Source of the DNA: Caldifarciminota bacterium
Lineage (GTDB): Bacteria > WOR-3 > Hydrothermia > UBA1063 > CAJXJZ01
NCBI GenBank assembly: GCA_027073945.1
Contig: JALTEL010000512.1
Span: 1-6,228, forward strand
DNA: 6,228 bases
Direction of reading: 5' to 3'
Positions 1 through 5,722 of the stretch are shown one piece after another. Position 1 is the first letter of the stretch; each line of letters begins with the position of its first letter. The notes beneath the pieces are model-generated. The model ran no database searches, was not told where the DNA came from, and saw only the letters and a program-made list of their open reading frames with translations. The translations under genes were made by a program, and so were the position numbers.

Positions 1-1060
1 GAGCATGCGGTAAAATCTTTATATATTTATAAGGAAATCCGTAGAAGAAGGGATAATCTGTCGAGGAATAAAAATATCCCTGATTAATGGCTATTGACCT
101 TGAAAACAAAAAGGAGACTTTTGTTCCTGATTGACGTTTGTAAGTCAGTTTGAATGTGCCCGATATCACATTGTCTTCCCTTGGGGACAATTTGTCCGTT
201 TTAAATACACTGGAATAAAGATTCTTCGTGTGAGGAAGATAGGTATCTCCTGACTTGCCGTAAAATGTCATAAAATAAGTCAGATTGCCCGGTAAATTGA
301 TTATTTTAATGGGTCCGTAAAGTGAAATATCCGCTATATCCGTATTAGTGTAATTTTTGATACGGAGGTTGTCGGTTTTATAAGACAGAGAAACTCCGAA
401 TTTCTTTCCGCCCTCATTTACATTGTAATTAATGATACCTGAAGTAGCCTGCCCATATTCCGCATTAAAACCGCCTGTTTCGGCATCCACGGATGAAATA
501 GCCTCTTTGGGAATATATATGCCAAAAGAACTGCCGGATAGCGGGTCCCTGACAGGTATGCCGTCTATCATCAGCAGAATTTCATTACTCCTGCTCCCAC
601 GTATATGAAATTCCGTTCCACGCGCAACTGCTCCGATTCTCTTTGCAATCACCTCCTGTATATTTTCAATGGGGGTATTTTCAAGTTCTCCGCTGCTTAT
701 GGATTTCTTATTTGCGGACACTCTTTTCTCAATTTGAACCGCTCTTCTTGATTTTACAACCTGTTCAGGCATTTTAAAAGCAGAGGTTTTTAAATAGAAG
801 TTTAATTCTCTGGGATTCTTAATTTTAACTTTTTTTATAACATCTTTATACCCTATCATACTTGCGCGTACAGTATAGAGGCCCGTTGAATCAATGCTCA
901 GGTTGTAATATCCGTCAAGATCTGTCATCGTACCATTTTTTGTACCCTGTATTACCACTCCGGCACCAACTATAGCCTGCCCGGTAATGGCATCATATAC
1001 ATGCCCGCTTATAAAAAGGCCTTTACTGATAAGTAAGCTTAGAAAAAGAATTTTTAACAT
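1..1060 (-). CDS. TonB-dependent receptor with N-terminal carboxypeptidase-regulatory-like domain, partial (C-terminus beyond left edge)
   Basis: The open frame runs from ATG at 1060 to the left edge, giving 353 residues without a stop. AGGAGG (1065-1070 on the complement) lies 4 bases before the ATG. Residues 1-18 (MLKILFLSLLISKGLFIS) look like a Sec signal peptide. Residues 19-92 match a carboxypeptidase D regulatory-like beta-sandwich: GHVYDAITGQAIVGAGV, then GTMTDLDGYYNL and ASMIGYKD. Residues about 120-212 resemble a TonB receptor plug: IRGSRSNEILLMIDGIPVRD (153-172), then GGFNAEYGQATSGIINY (196-212). After 220 the sequence becomes alternating polar/hydrophobic strands, as expected for the start of an outer-membrane barrel. 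Most of the barrel is missing, since family members are usually 700-1000 residues. I see no classical TonB box. The family imports large or scarce ligands across the outer membrane using TonB energy, or acts as a TonB-plug outer-membrane protein. The substrate cannot be told from this part. It lies downstream of the CBS gene on the same strand and may be co-transcribed with it. Confidence 0.88.
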   Translation of the reverse strand, partial: MLKILFLSLLISKGLFISGHVYDAITGQAIVGAGVVIQGTKNGTMTDLDGYYNLSIDSTGLYTVRASMIGYKDVIKKVKIKNPRELNFYLKTSAFKMPEQVVKSRRAVQIEKRVSANKKSISSGELENTPIENIQEVIAKRIGAVARGTEFHIRGSRSNEILLMIDGIPVRDPLSGSSFGIYIPKEAISSVDAETGGFNAEYGQATSGIINYNVNEGGKKFGVSLSYKTDNLRIKNYTNTDIADISLYGPIKIINLPGNLTYFMTFYGKSGDTYLPHTKNLYSSVFKTDKLSPREDNVISGTFKLTYKRQSGTKVSFLFSRSIAINQGYFYSSTDYPFFYGFPYKYIKILPHA

Positions 1061-1075
1061 TGCACCTCCTTCTCA

Positions 1076-1135
1076 GGTATTTAATTTTAAAGCTTGTTCT
1101 GTGTTTACAAAAGATAACGCACACAAGCTAATACC
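1076..1135 (-). promoter_or_regulatory. Interrupted inverted repeat in the leader of the TonB receptor gene
   Basis: Read as minus-strand RNA, GGTATT followed by AGCTTGT (1135-1123) can pair with ACAAGCT (1097-1091) and AATACC (1081-1076). This gives 13 perfect pairs, with a 9-base AT-rich bulge at 1082-1090 and a 25-base loop at 1098-1122. The foot of the stem ends 5 bases before the AGGAGG of the receptor gene. No U-run follows on either strand, so an intrinsic terminator is unlikely. A translational control hairpin or a protein-binding palindrome is possible. It matches no riboswitch class I recognise. The repeat is seen directly; its function is inferred. Confidence 0.4.
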
Positions 1136-1173
1136 AGGGATTCAATTGATAAAATATTTCAACAAAAGCAACG

Positions 1174-1641
1174 TCAGGCTAATAGTTCTCCTTTTAAGGC
1201 ATTCTGATATATATATGCTTCCAGTACGTTGTAGTGGTTCACTTCTCCTATTATATTATTATCATCATCCAGTACGGGCAGTGCATCAATATTTTTGTCT
1301 TCCAGGTAAAGTACTGCATCCTCAAGAGTAGATGAATTTTTTAAAAATACATCTTGATTTAAAACAAGGTCGCTTACCTGAGTCGCTTTCATAATTCTGA
1401 AGAGTTCAAGGGAAACTACTTCCTCACTTTCAGTAGCGGCTATTCTCGGCCACAGGTATTTTATAAATGATTTCAGACTTACCGAGCCTGCAAATCTTCC
1501 GTTAGCATCTTTGACGAAAATAACCCTTCTTTCAGGATTCTGAACAAATGTTGAAGCAAGGAAGTATATGGGTTCGTCTGCATCTATGACGATGGGGGAT
1601 ATAAAAAATTTTTTTATATCTTTTAATTTAATTCTATGCAT
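1174..1641 (-). CDS. Two-CBS-domain protein
   Basis: The 155-residue protein starts at ATG 1641, with AAGGAGG about 5 bases upstream on the complement. It consists almost wholly of a Bateman module. CBS1 spans roughly residues 13-63, with the strand-helix pattern RVIFVKDANGRFAGSVSLKSF. CBS2 spans roughly 88-146, with IDALPVLDDDNNIIGEVNHY at 118-137. There is no signal peptide, membrane segment or attached catalytic domain. CBS pairs usually bind adenine nucleotides (AMP, ATP, SAM) and regulate a partner protein, so a cytosolic sensor role is likely, but ligand and partner are unknown. It is transcribed divergently from the lipid-enzyme operon and lies 113 bases upstream of the TonB receptor gene. 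Functional ties to either neighbour are only suggested by position. Confidence 0.85.
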   Translation of the reverse strand: MHRIKLKDIKKFFISPIVIDADEPIYFLASTFVQNPERRVIFVKDANGRFAGSVSLKSFIKYLWPRIAATESEEVVSLELFRIMKATQVSDLVLNQDVFLKNSSTLEDAVLYLEDKNIDALPVLDDDNNIIGEVNHYNVLEAYIYQNALKGELLA

Positions 1642-1663
1642 ACGTTCCTCCTTTATCTTTAAA

Positions 1664-1688
1664 ATTATAAAGTATACTGCAAAGTCAA
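1664..1688 (-). promoter_or_regulatory. Possible promoter for the CBS-domain gene (weak)
   Basis: On the minus strand there is a perfect TATAAT at 1669-1664 and a TTGACT at 1688-1683. The 13 bases between them are too few for a normal sigma-70 promoter, so only the -10-like box may be real. An overlapping TATACT lies at 1676-1671. Use of the TATAAT would give a very short leader of about 15 bases before the ATG at 1641, just enough to hold the ribosome binding site. Confidence 0.25.
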
Positions 1689-1742
1689 TAAAGTTTTTCG
1701 TGCATATTATTTGTTTTATAAGGTTTTAATACAATGCTTGAT

Positions 1743-1772
1743 TTTACATGGATAAAGCCGTAAACTTATAGA
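1743..1772 (+). promoter_or_regulatory. Candidate sigma-70-type promoter of the lipid gene operon
   Basis: TTTACA at 1743-1748 matches the -35 consensus at 5 of 6 bases. TATAGA at 1767-1772 matches the -10 consensus at 4 of 6, with an 18-base spacer. Transcription would begin near 1779, leaving a leader of about 74 bases before the TTG at 1853. The surrounding DNA is very AT-rich, so chance matches are likely. This is the only obvious candidate promoter for the plus-strand gene run, because no internal gap is large enough to hold one. Confidence 0.35.
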
Positions 1773-1840
1773 ACTGAAAAATAAAAATTCTAAAAAGGAT
1801 TTCAAACAAATTTAAAAATTAATGATAGTAAGTAGAATCC

Positions 1841-1846
1841 AGGTGA
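1841..1846 (+). promoter_or_regulatory. Ribosome binding site that fixes a TTG start
   Basis: AGGTGA lies 6 bases before TTG at 1853. The nearest ATG (1863) is in another frame, and the FAD-binding motif begins only a few residues after the TTG. The TTG is therefore the best-supported start of the reductase gene. Confidence 0.65.
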
Positions 1847-1852
1847 TAGAAA

Positions 1853-3055
1853 TTGAAGGAATATGATGCTGTAGTCATAGGTGCAGGTCCATCAGGTGCA
1901 TCTTTTGCTTATTATGCATCAAAAGCCGGATTAAATGTGCTCATTGTGGAGAAACAACGGGAAATCGGACATACCATACAATGCGCAGAAGGAGTGTCCA
2001 CAAATTTTCTCAGCCTTATAGGCGAACCGGAACGTGCATTCATTGCCAACTATATATATGGAGGAGAATTGCTTTTTGAAAATAAAATCAAGGTAGCCAT
2101 GCATGCAAAAACTCCCACGGGAGCAATAATCGAAAGAAGAATATTTGATAGATATTTAGTGGAAAAAGCAGTTGCTGCCGGATCGAACATCCTCATAAAC
2201 AGTACTTTTCAGAGTTACGAGAGCAATAATAATAGTGTTATTGTCACCGTTAAAAACGGTGGAAATTCCCTGAAATTCAAAACACCCCTTTTAATAGGTG
2301 CGGACGGCCCTGCATCTAAAGTGAGCAAAAAAGCTTCTATTTATACAGACTCTATAAATGGAAGCACATACTATGCCTATCAGCTGTATATCTATTGTCC
2401 CGGTATTGACAGCAAGCATTTATACTTTGCAATAGGGGAGCATATTGCCCCGCTTGGTTATATCTGGCTATTCCCCAAGGGCAATGGATTTGTCAATGCA
2501 GGCATAGGCCTTCCCGGTCAAAATGCCTTGCTTGAAAATCATCTGCTAAAGTTTCTGGATGAGTTTTGTCCGAGATACAAAATCCTTGGGGTTTTGCATG
2601 GTGTTATTCCAACTCAATACCACAAGACAAAGCTATTTTCAGACAACGTGATGATACTGGGAGATGCCGCAAAGCTTGCAGACCCCATATCTGGAGGAGG
2701 TATTGCCAATGGATATATATCCGGGATGGTGGCTGCCGAAACAGCTGCCAGAGCAGTTCAAAATGGCAGGTTTGACAGGTCCCACCTTGCCTCTTACCAG
2801 AGAAAATTAAATAAATGGCTTTTAAAGGATTATATGGTATCTCTGACTTTTATGTATTTCTACAGAGGTCTTTCGCAGAGTGAGATGGAAATGGTTGCAA
2901 AGGTAATAAAAGATGCACTTAATGGAAAGGATATAACAACTCTCTCTCCTTTACATTATATCCCGCAGATAATAAAAGAACATCCCGAGTTTTTATGGTT
3001 TTTGATTAAAAAGGGAGGAAACGCTGTTGTCAGAACTTTATCAGAGTTTATTTAA
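1853..3055 (+). CDS. Geranylgeranyl reductase family FAD-dependent oxidoreductase
   Basis: This 400-residue flavoprotein has the length and order of motifs of the geranylgeranyl reductase (GGR) family. The N-terminal Rossmann dinucleotide fold is VVIGAGPSGASFAYYASKAG (7-26), with acidic Glu33 after the second strand. QCAEGVS (43-49) holds a cysteine (Cys44) in the position typical of archaeal GGRs. GADGPASKVS (149-158) is the second FAD motif. YIWLFPKG...GIG (203-219) fits the prenyl reductase signature YxWxFP-x8-GxG. MILGDAAKLADPISGGGI (267-284) is the GD motif contacting FAD. Family members hydrogenate double bonds of geranylgeranyl chains in archaeal ether lipids, chlorophyll precursors or menaquinone tails, and act at the membrane surface. 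The overlap with a GGGPS-family gene favours a prenyl ether lipid substrate, but a quinone side chain cannot be excluded. The start is TTG. It is the first gene of the plus-strand run. Confidence 0.9.
   Translation: MKEYDAVVIGAGPSGASFAYYASKAGLNVLIVEKQREIGHTIQCAEGVSTNFLSLIGEPERAFIANYIYGGELLFENKIKVAMHAKTPTGAIIERRIFDRYLVEKAVAAGSNILINSTFQSYESNNNSVIVTVKNGGNSLKFKTPLLIGADGPASKVSKKASIYTDSINGSTYYAYQLYIYCPGIDSKHLYFAIGEHIAPLGYIWLFPKGNGFVNAGIGLPGQNALLENHLLKFLDEFCPRYKILGVLHGVIPTQYHKTKLFSDNVMILGDAAKLADPISGGGIANGYISGMVAAETAARAVQNGRFDRSHLASYQRKLNKWLLKDYMVSLTFMYFYRGLSQSEMEMVAKVIKDALNGKDITTLSPLHYIPQIIKEHPEFLWFLIKKGGNAVVRTLSEFI
3013..3018 (+). promoter_or_regulatory. Ribosome binding site inside the reductase gene, fixing a TTG start
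   Basis: GGGAGG lies within the last codons of the reductase gene, 8 bases before TTG at 3027. The encoded N-terminus (MSELYQSLFKQQKGILVLFD) leads directly into the first conserved aspartate of the synthase family. This supports the overlapping TTG as the true start. Confidence 0.65.
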
Positions 3056-3728
3056 ACAACAAAAGGGCATACTTGTATTATTTGACCCTGACAGAGAAGA
3101 TGTCGATACAATTAAAAACAAAATCCCGCCTTTTAATGAAAAGGGCATAGTAAAGGGATTCCTCGTCGGCTCAAGCTTTATGGCGTCTGAGACCACAACA
3201 CCCCTTGTATCACAGATTAAATCCAGCACGCAAAAGCCCGTGGTACTTTTCCCCGGAAGCACGATGCAATTATCACCAAATGCCGATGCCGTACTGTTTT
3301 TATCCCTCATTTCAGGCAGAAATCCTGAGCTATTGATAGGGGAGCAGGTAAGAATGGCACCTTATATATTGAAATACAATCTTGAGGCCATACCTACTGC
3401 ATACCTATTAATTGACGGAGGGAAATACACAACTATTGAGTACGTCTCAAACACAAGGCCAATACCCGCGGATAAACCCGAGCTTGTAAAATATCACTGC
3501 AAGGCTGCGGAGATGCTCGGCTTTAAATTGATTTACCTTGAAGCAGGTTCGGGTGCACGCCTGCATGTACCCTTTCAGGTAATACAGTCAGTCAGAGATT
3601 TCATCGATTTACCCATTATCGTCGGCGGAGGCTTCACAAAGGCAGAGAATATATCACTTGCCCTGGAAAGCGGAGCTAACTTTGTTGTTGTCGGAACAGC
3701 AATTGAACAATCAATTCTTAAAATATAG
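3027..3728 (+). CDS. Geranylgeranylglyceryl phosphate synthase family protein (GGGPS/PcrB superfamily)
   Basis: The 233-residue protein is a full-length TIM-barrel prenyltransferase of the GGGPS/PcrB superfamily. Visible hallmarks are LFDPDRED (18-25) with the metal- and substrate-binding Asp20; FLVGSS (45-50); VVLFPGSTMQLSPNADAVLF (72-91), continuing into LSLISGRNPELLIGEQV (92-108); PTAYLLIDGG (123-132); YLEAGSGA (170-177); PIIVGGGF (196-203); and ANFVVVGTAIE (217-227). The last three build the phosphate-binding end of the barrel. The enzyme forms the ether bond between a prenyl diphosphate and C3 of sn-glycerol-1-phosphate, the first committed step of archaeal lipid synthesis. The motif set resembles group II enzymes of archaea and Bacteroidota-like bacteria rather than Bacillus PcrB, as judged by eye. 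Chain length (C20, C35 or other) cannot be read from sequence alone. The gene overlaps the reductase by 29 bases, suggesting translational coupling. Confidence 0.93.
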   Translation: MSELYQSLFKQQKGILVLFDPDREDVDTIKNKIPPFNEKGIVKGFLVGSSFMASETTTPLVSQIKSSTQKPVVLFPGSTMQLSPNADAVLFLSLISGRNPELLIGEQVRMAPYILKYNLEAIPTAYLLIDGGKYTTIEYVSNTRPIPADKPELVKYHCKAAEMLGFKLIYLEAGSGARLHVPFQVIQSVRDFIDLPIIVGGGFTKAENISLALESGANFVVVGTAIEQSILKI

Positions 3729-3736
3729 GAGAAATT

Positions 3737-4423
3737 ATGGAACAAAAACAAAAAACACTAATGGAGATAAGAAAAAATCCGAAAGTTGAGCTTTTTATAA
3801 AAAAGGCGGATGAGCAACTCGCCAGCCTTGGGTACACGGAACACGGCATAAGGCATGCAACCTGGGTATCCAAAAATGCTGCTATGATACTTGAAAATCT
3901 CGGATATGACAGGAGAATGGTAGAGCTCGCAAGAATAGCGGGTTTCCTGCATGACATAGGAAACCTGATTAACAGAGAACATCATGCACAGGTAGGGGCA
4001 ATAATCGCTGGTGATATTCTCGAAGATGAGGGGCTTTCTCTTTCTGAAATAGCAGATGTTATGATGGCTATCGGTAATCATCACGAAGAGGATGGTTTTC
4101 CCGTATCAACATTGTCGGCTGCTCTCATACTTGCAGACAAGGCCGATGTTCACCGCTCCAGGGTTAGAAAGGGTGGTTTGTCCGGATTGGATAATCTGCA
4201 GAAAGACATTCACGACAGAGTGAATTATTCGGCGACCCGCTCTTTTATAGAGGTGGACTCAAGCATGAGAATAGTGACTTACAAAATAGAAGTTGATACG
4301 ACAATAGCCCCGGTTATAGATTATTTTCGTATCTTTTCACAGAGGATGCTGATTGCTTCAAAATCGGCAAGAATGCTTGACGCAAGATTTGAATTATTTA
4401 TAAATGATACAAAAATGATGTAG
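3737..4423 (+). CDS. HD-domain metal-dependent phosphohydrolase
   Basis: The 228-residue soluble protein begins at ATG 3737. Its AGGAGA (3727-3732) overlaps the TAG of the synthase gene. The HD-type metal site is intact: His40 (HGIRHATWV), His72-Asp73 (GFLHDIGN), histidines at 82-83 and 115-116 (GNHHEEDGFP), and Asp134 in LADKADVHRSRVR (132-144). The HD core covers about residues 30-145. The remaining 80 residues form a domain I do not recognise, with beta-like stretches at 168-187 and a helical tail. HD proteins hydrolyse phosphate esters, nucleotides or cyclic nucleotides; the substrate here is unknown. It lies between a lipid synthase and rho with gaps of 8 and 9 bases, so it is very probably co-transcribed. 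A direct role in lipid metabolism is not shown. There is no signal peptide or membrane segment. Confidence 0.85.
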   Translation: MEQKQKTLMEIRKNPKVELFIKKADEQLASLGYTEHGIRHATWVSKNAAMILENLGYDRRMVELARIAGFLHDIGNLINREHHAQVGAIIAGDILEDEGLSLSEIADVMMAIGNHHEEDGFPVSTLSAALILADKADVHRSRVRKGGLSGLDNLQKDIHDRVNYSATRSFIEVDSSMRIVTYKIEVDTTIAPVIDYFRIFSQRMLIASKSARMLDARFELFINDTKMM

Positions 4424-4432
4424 GAGAGCAAT

Positions 4433-5722
4433 ATGAATGTAAACGAACTTGAATTGAGTATACCTGAAATACAAAATAAAAAGGTGGTGGAGCTGTACGG
4501 TATAGCAAAAGAACTCGAAATACCCAATTTTTCCAACTGCAAAAAACAGGAACTTGTCAGAAAGATAGTTGATGCTTATGCCAAAAAGCACGGACTGTTT
4601 TACATAGAGGGCTTGCTGGAAATACTTCATGACGGATATGGATTTATCAGAAAGCGCCACCATAATTATATGAACAGTCCTCATGATGTATATGTTTCTC
4701 AATCGCAGATAAAAAAATTAGGGCTGCGCAGCGGGGACTTTATTCAAGGTTTCGCTCGTTTCCCGAAAGAAGGAGAAAAATACGGCGCACTGGTAAAAGC
4801 GGATTTAGTGAATGGAAAATTGTGGGAAGAAATGCGTAACAGACCTGTTTTTGAGCGTCTCACTCCATTCTATCCAAAGGAGAAATTTGAATTTGACATT
4901 GCACAGGGAGACGACTATTCTCTCAGGATTATAGATCTTTTTTCTCCAATTGGCATGGGACAGAGAGGTCTGATAGTATCTCCGCCAAGAGCCGGTAAAA
5001 CAGTTCTTCTGCAGTCCATTGCAAAGGCAATACGGCGAAATCACCCGGATGTAGAGCTCATAGTGCTTCTCATTGATGAACGTCCTGAAGAGGTTACGGA
5101 CTTTAAACGGCAGATTGATTCGGATGTGATAAGTTCTACATTTGACATGCCTGCAGAGCGTCATGCTCAGGTTGCGGAGGTTATTCTGGAACGCGCAAAG
5201 AGACTGGCTGAGATGGGAAGAGATGTAGTAATCCTGCTTGACTCACTGACAAGACTTGCTCGTTCTTATAACACAATAGCGCCACATAGCGGAAGAACTC
5301 TCACTGGTGGCATTGATTCCACCGCACTCGTAAAACCCAAGAAGTTCTTCGGGTCTGCCAGGAATATTGAAGAGGGAGGTTCTCTAACTGTAATTGCAAC
5401 GGCATTAATTGAAACGGGTTCAAGAATGGATGAAGTGATATTTGAAGAGTTCAAGGGCACTGGCAATTGTGAAATAGTGCTTGACAGAAAACTTGCGGAT
5501 AAAAGAATATTCCCCGCTATTGACCTTAATAAATCGGGGACAAGAAGGGAAGAATTGTTGCTTCCGCCCGAGGTGCTGTCAAAGGTATGGATACTGAGAA
5601 AAACACTCTCTGAAATGGACCCCATAACTGCAATGGAATTCGTTATTCAAAACATGAAGCTTTCAATGAACAATAAAGAATTTCTTGACACAATTGTTAA
5701 AAATGCCGTGAATGCATCTTAA
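4433..5722 (+). CDS. rho: Transcription termination factor Rho
   Basis: The 429-residue protein is close in length to E. coli Rho (419) and aligns along its whole length from memory. Residues about 15-50 are the helical Rho N-terminal domain. Residues 56-128 are the cold-shock-like RNA-binding domain with DGYGFIR (67-73), whose aromatics hold RNA bases. The ATPase domain has Walker A PPRAGKT (184-190), the catalytic-glutamate region IDERPEEVT (214-222), Walker B VVILLDSLTRLARSYN (265-280), the Q-loop LTGGID (290-295), and an R-loop area ending in FKGTGN (340-345). Rho is a hexameric RNA helicase that ends transcription of untranslated RNA. There is no long insertion between the domains. Walker A has Arg where E. 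coli has Lys181 (PPRAGKT against PPKAGKT). The start is ATG with AGGAGA (4422-4427) 5 bases upstream, overlapping the stop of the HD gene. Confidence 0.98.
   Translation: MNVNELELSIPEIQNKKVVELYGIAKELEIPNFSNCKKQELVRKIVDAYAKKHGLFYIEGLLEILHDGYGFIRKRHHNYMNSPHDVYVSQSQIKKLGLRSGDFIQGFARFPKEGEKYGALVKADLVNGKLWEEMRNRPVFERLTPFYPKEKFEFDIAQGDDYSLRIIDLFSPIGMGQRGLIVSPPRAGKTVLLQSIAKAIRRNHPDVELIVLLIDERPEEVTDFKRQIDSDVISSTFDMPAERHAQVAEVILERAKRLAEMGRDVVILLDSLTRLARSYNTIAPHSGRTLTGGIDSTALVKPKKFFGSARNIEEGGSLTVIATALIETGSRMDEVIFEEFKGTGNCEIVLDRKLADKRIFPAIDLNKSGTRREELLLPPEVLSKVWILRKTLSEMDPITAMEFVIQNMKLSMNNKEFLDTIVKNAVNAS

Noticed and set aside
1083..1110. Promoter for the TonB receptor gene on the minus strand (TAAAAT with an upstream TTGTAA)
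   Set aside because: The spacer is about 15 bases and the -35 match is weak, so it is no better than expected by chance in AT-rich DNA. Bacteroidota-type TTG/TAnnTTTG elements were also looked for and not found.
1061..1173. Possible intrinsic terminator or riboswitch between the CBS and receptor genes
   Set aside because: The stem is not followed by a T-run in either direction, and the region is too short and lacks motifs of any riboswitch class I know. It is kept only as an unexplained leader structure.
987..1331. Plus-strand open frame of 114 codons
   Set aside because: It lies antisense to the start of the TonB receptor gene and the end of the CBS gene, both clearly recognisable, and its translation resembles no protein family.
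2566..2775. Plus-strand frame of 69 codons inside the reductase gene
   Set aside because: It is a shadow frame fully within a gene with strong family motifs, and its own translation is low in recognisable structure.
4985..5003. Arg in place of Lys in the Rho Walker A motif as a sign of altered function or bicyclomycin resistance
   Set aside because: The invariant Lys189 and Thr190 are intact, and PPRAGKT is a conservative variant also found in other bacterial Rho proteins. It does not indicate loss of function.
4805..5625. Minus-strand open frames opposite rho
   Set aside because: They are antisense to highly conserved rho coding sequence and have no domain signal.
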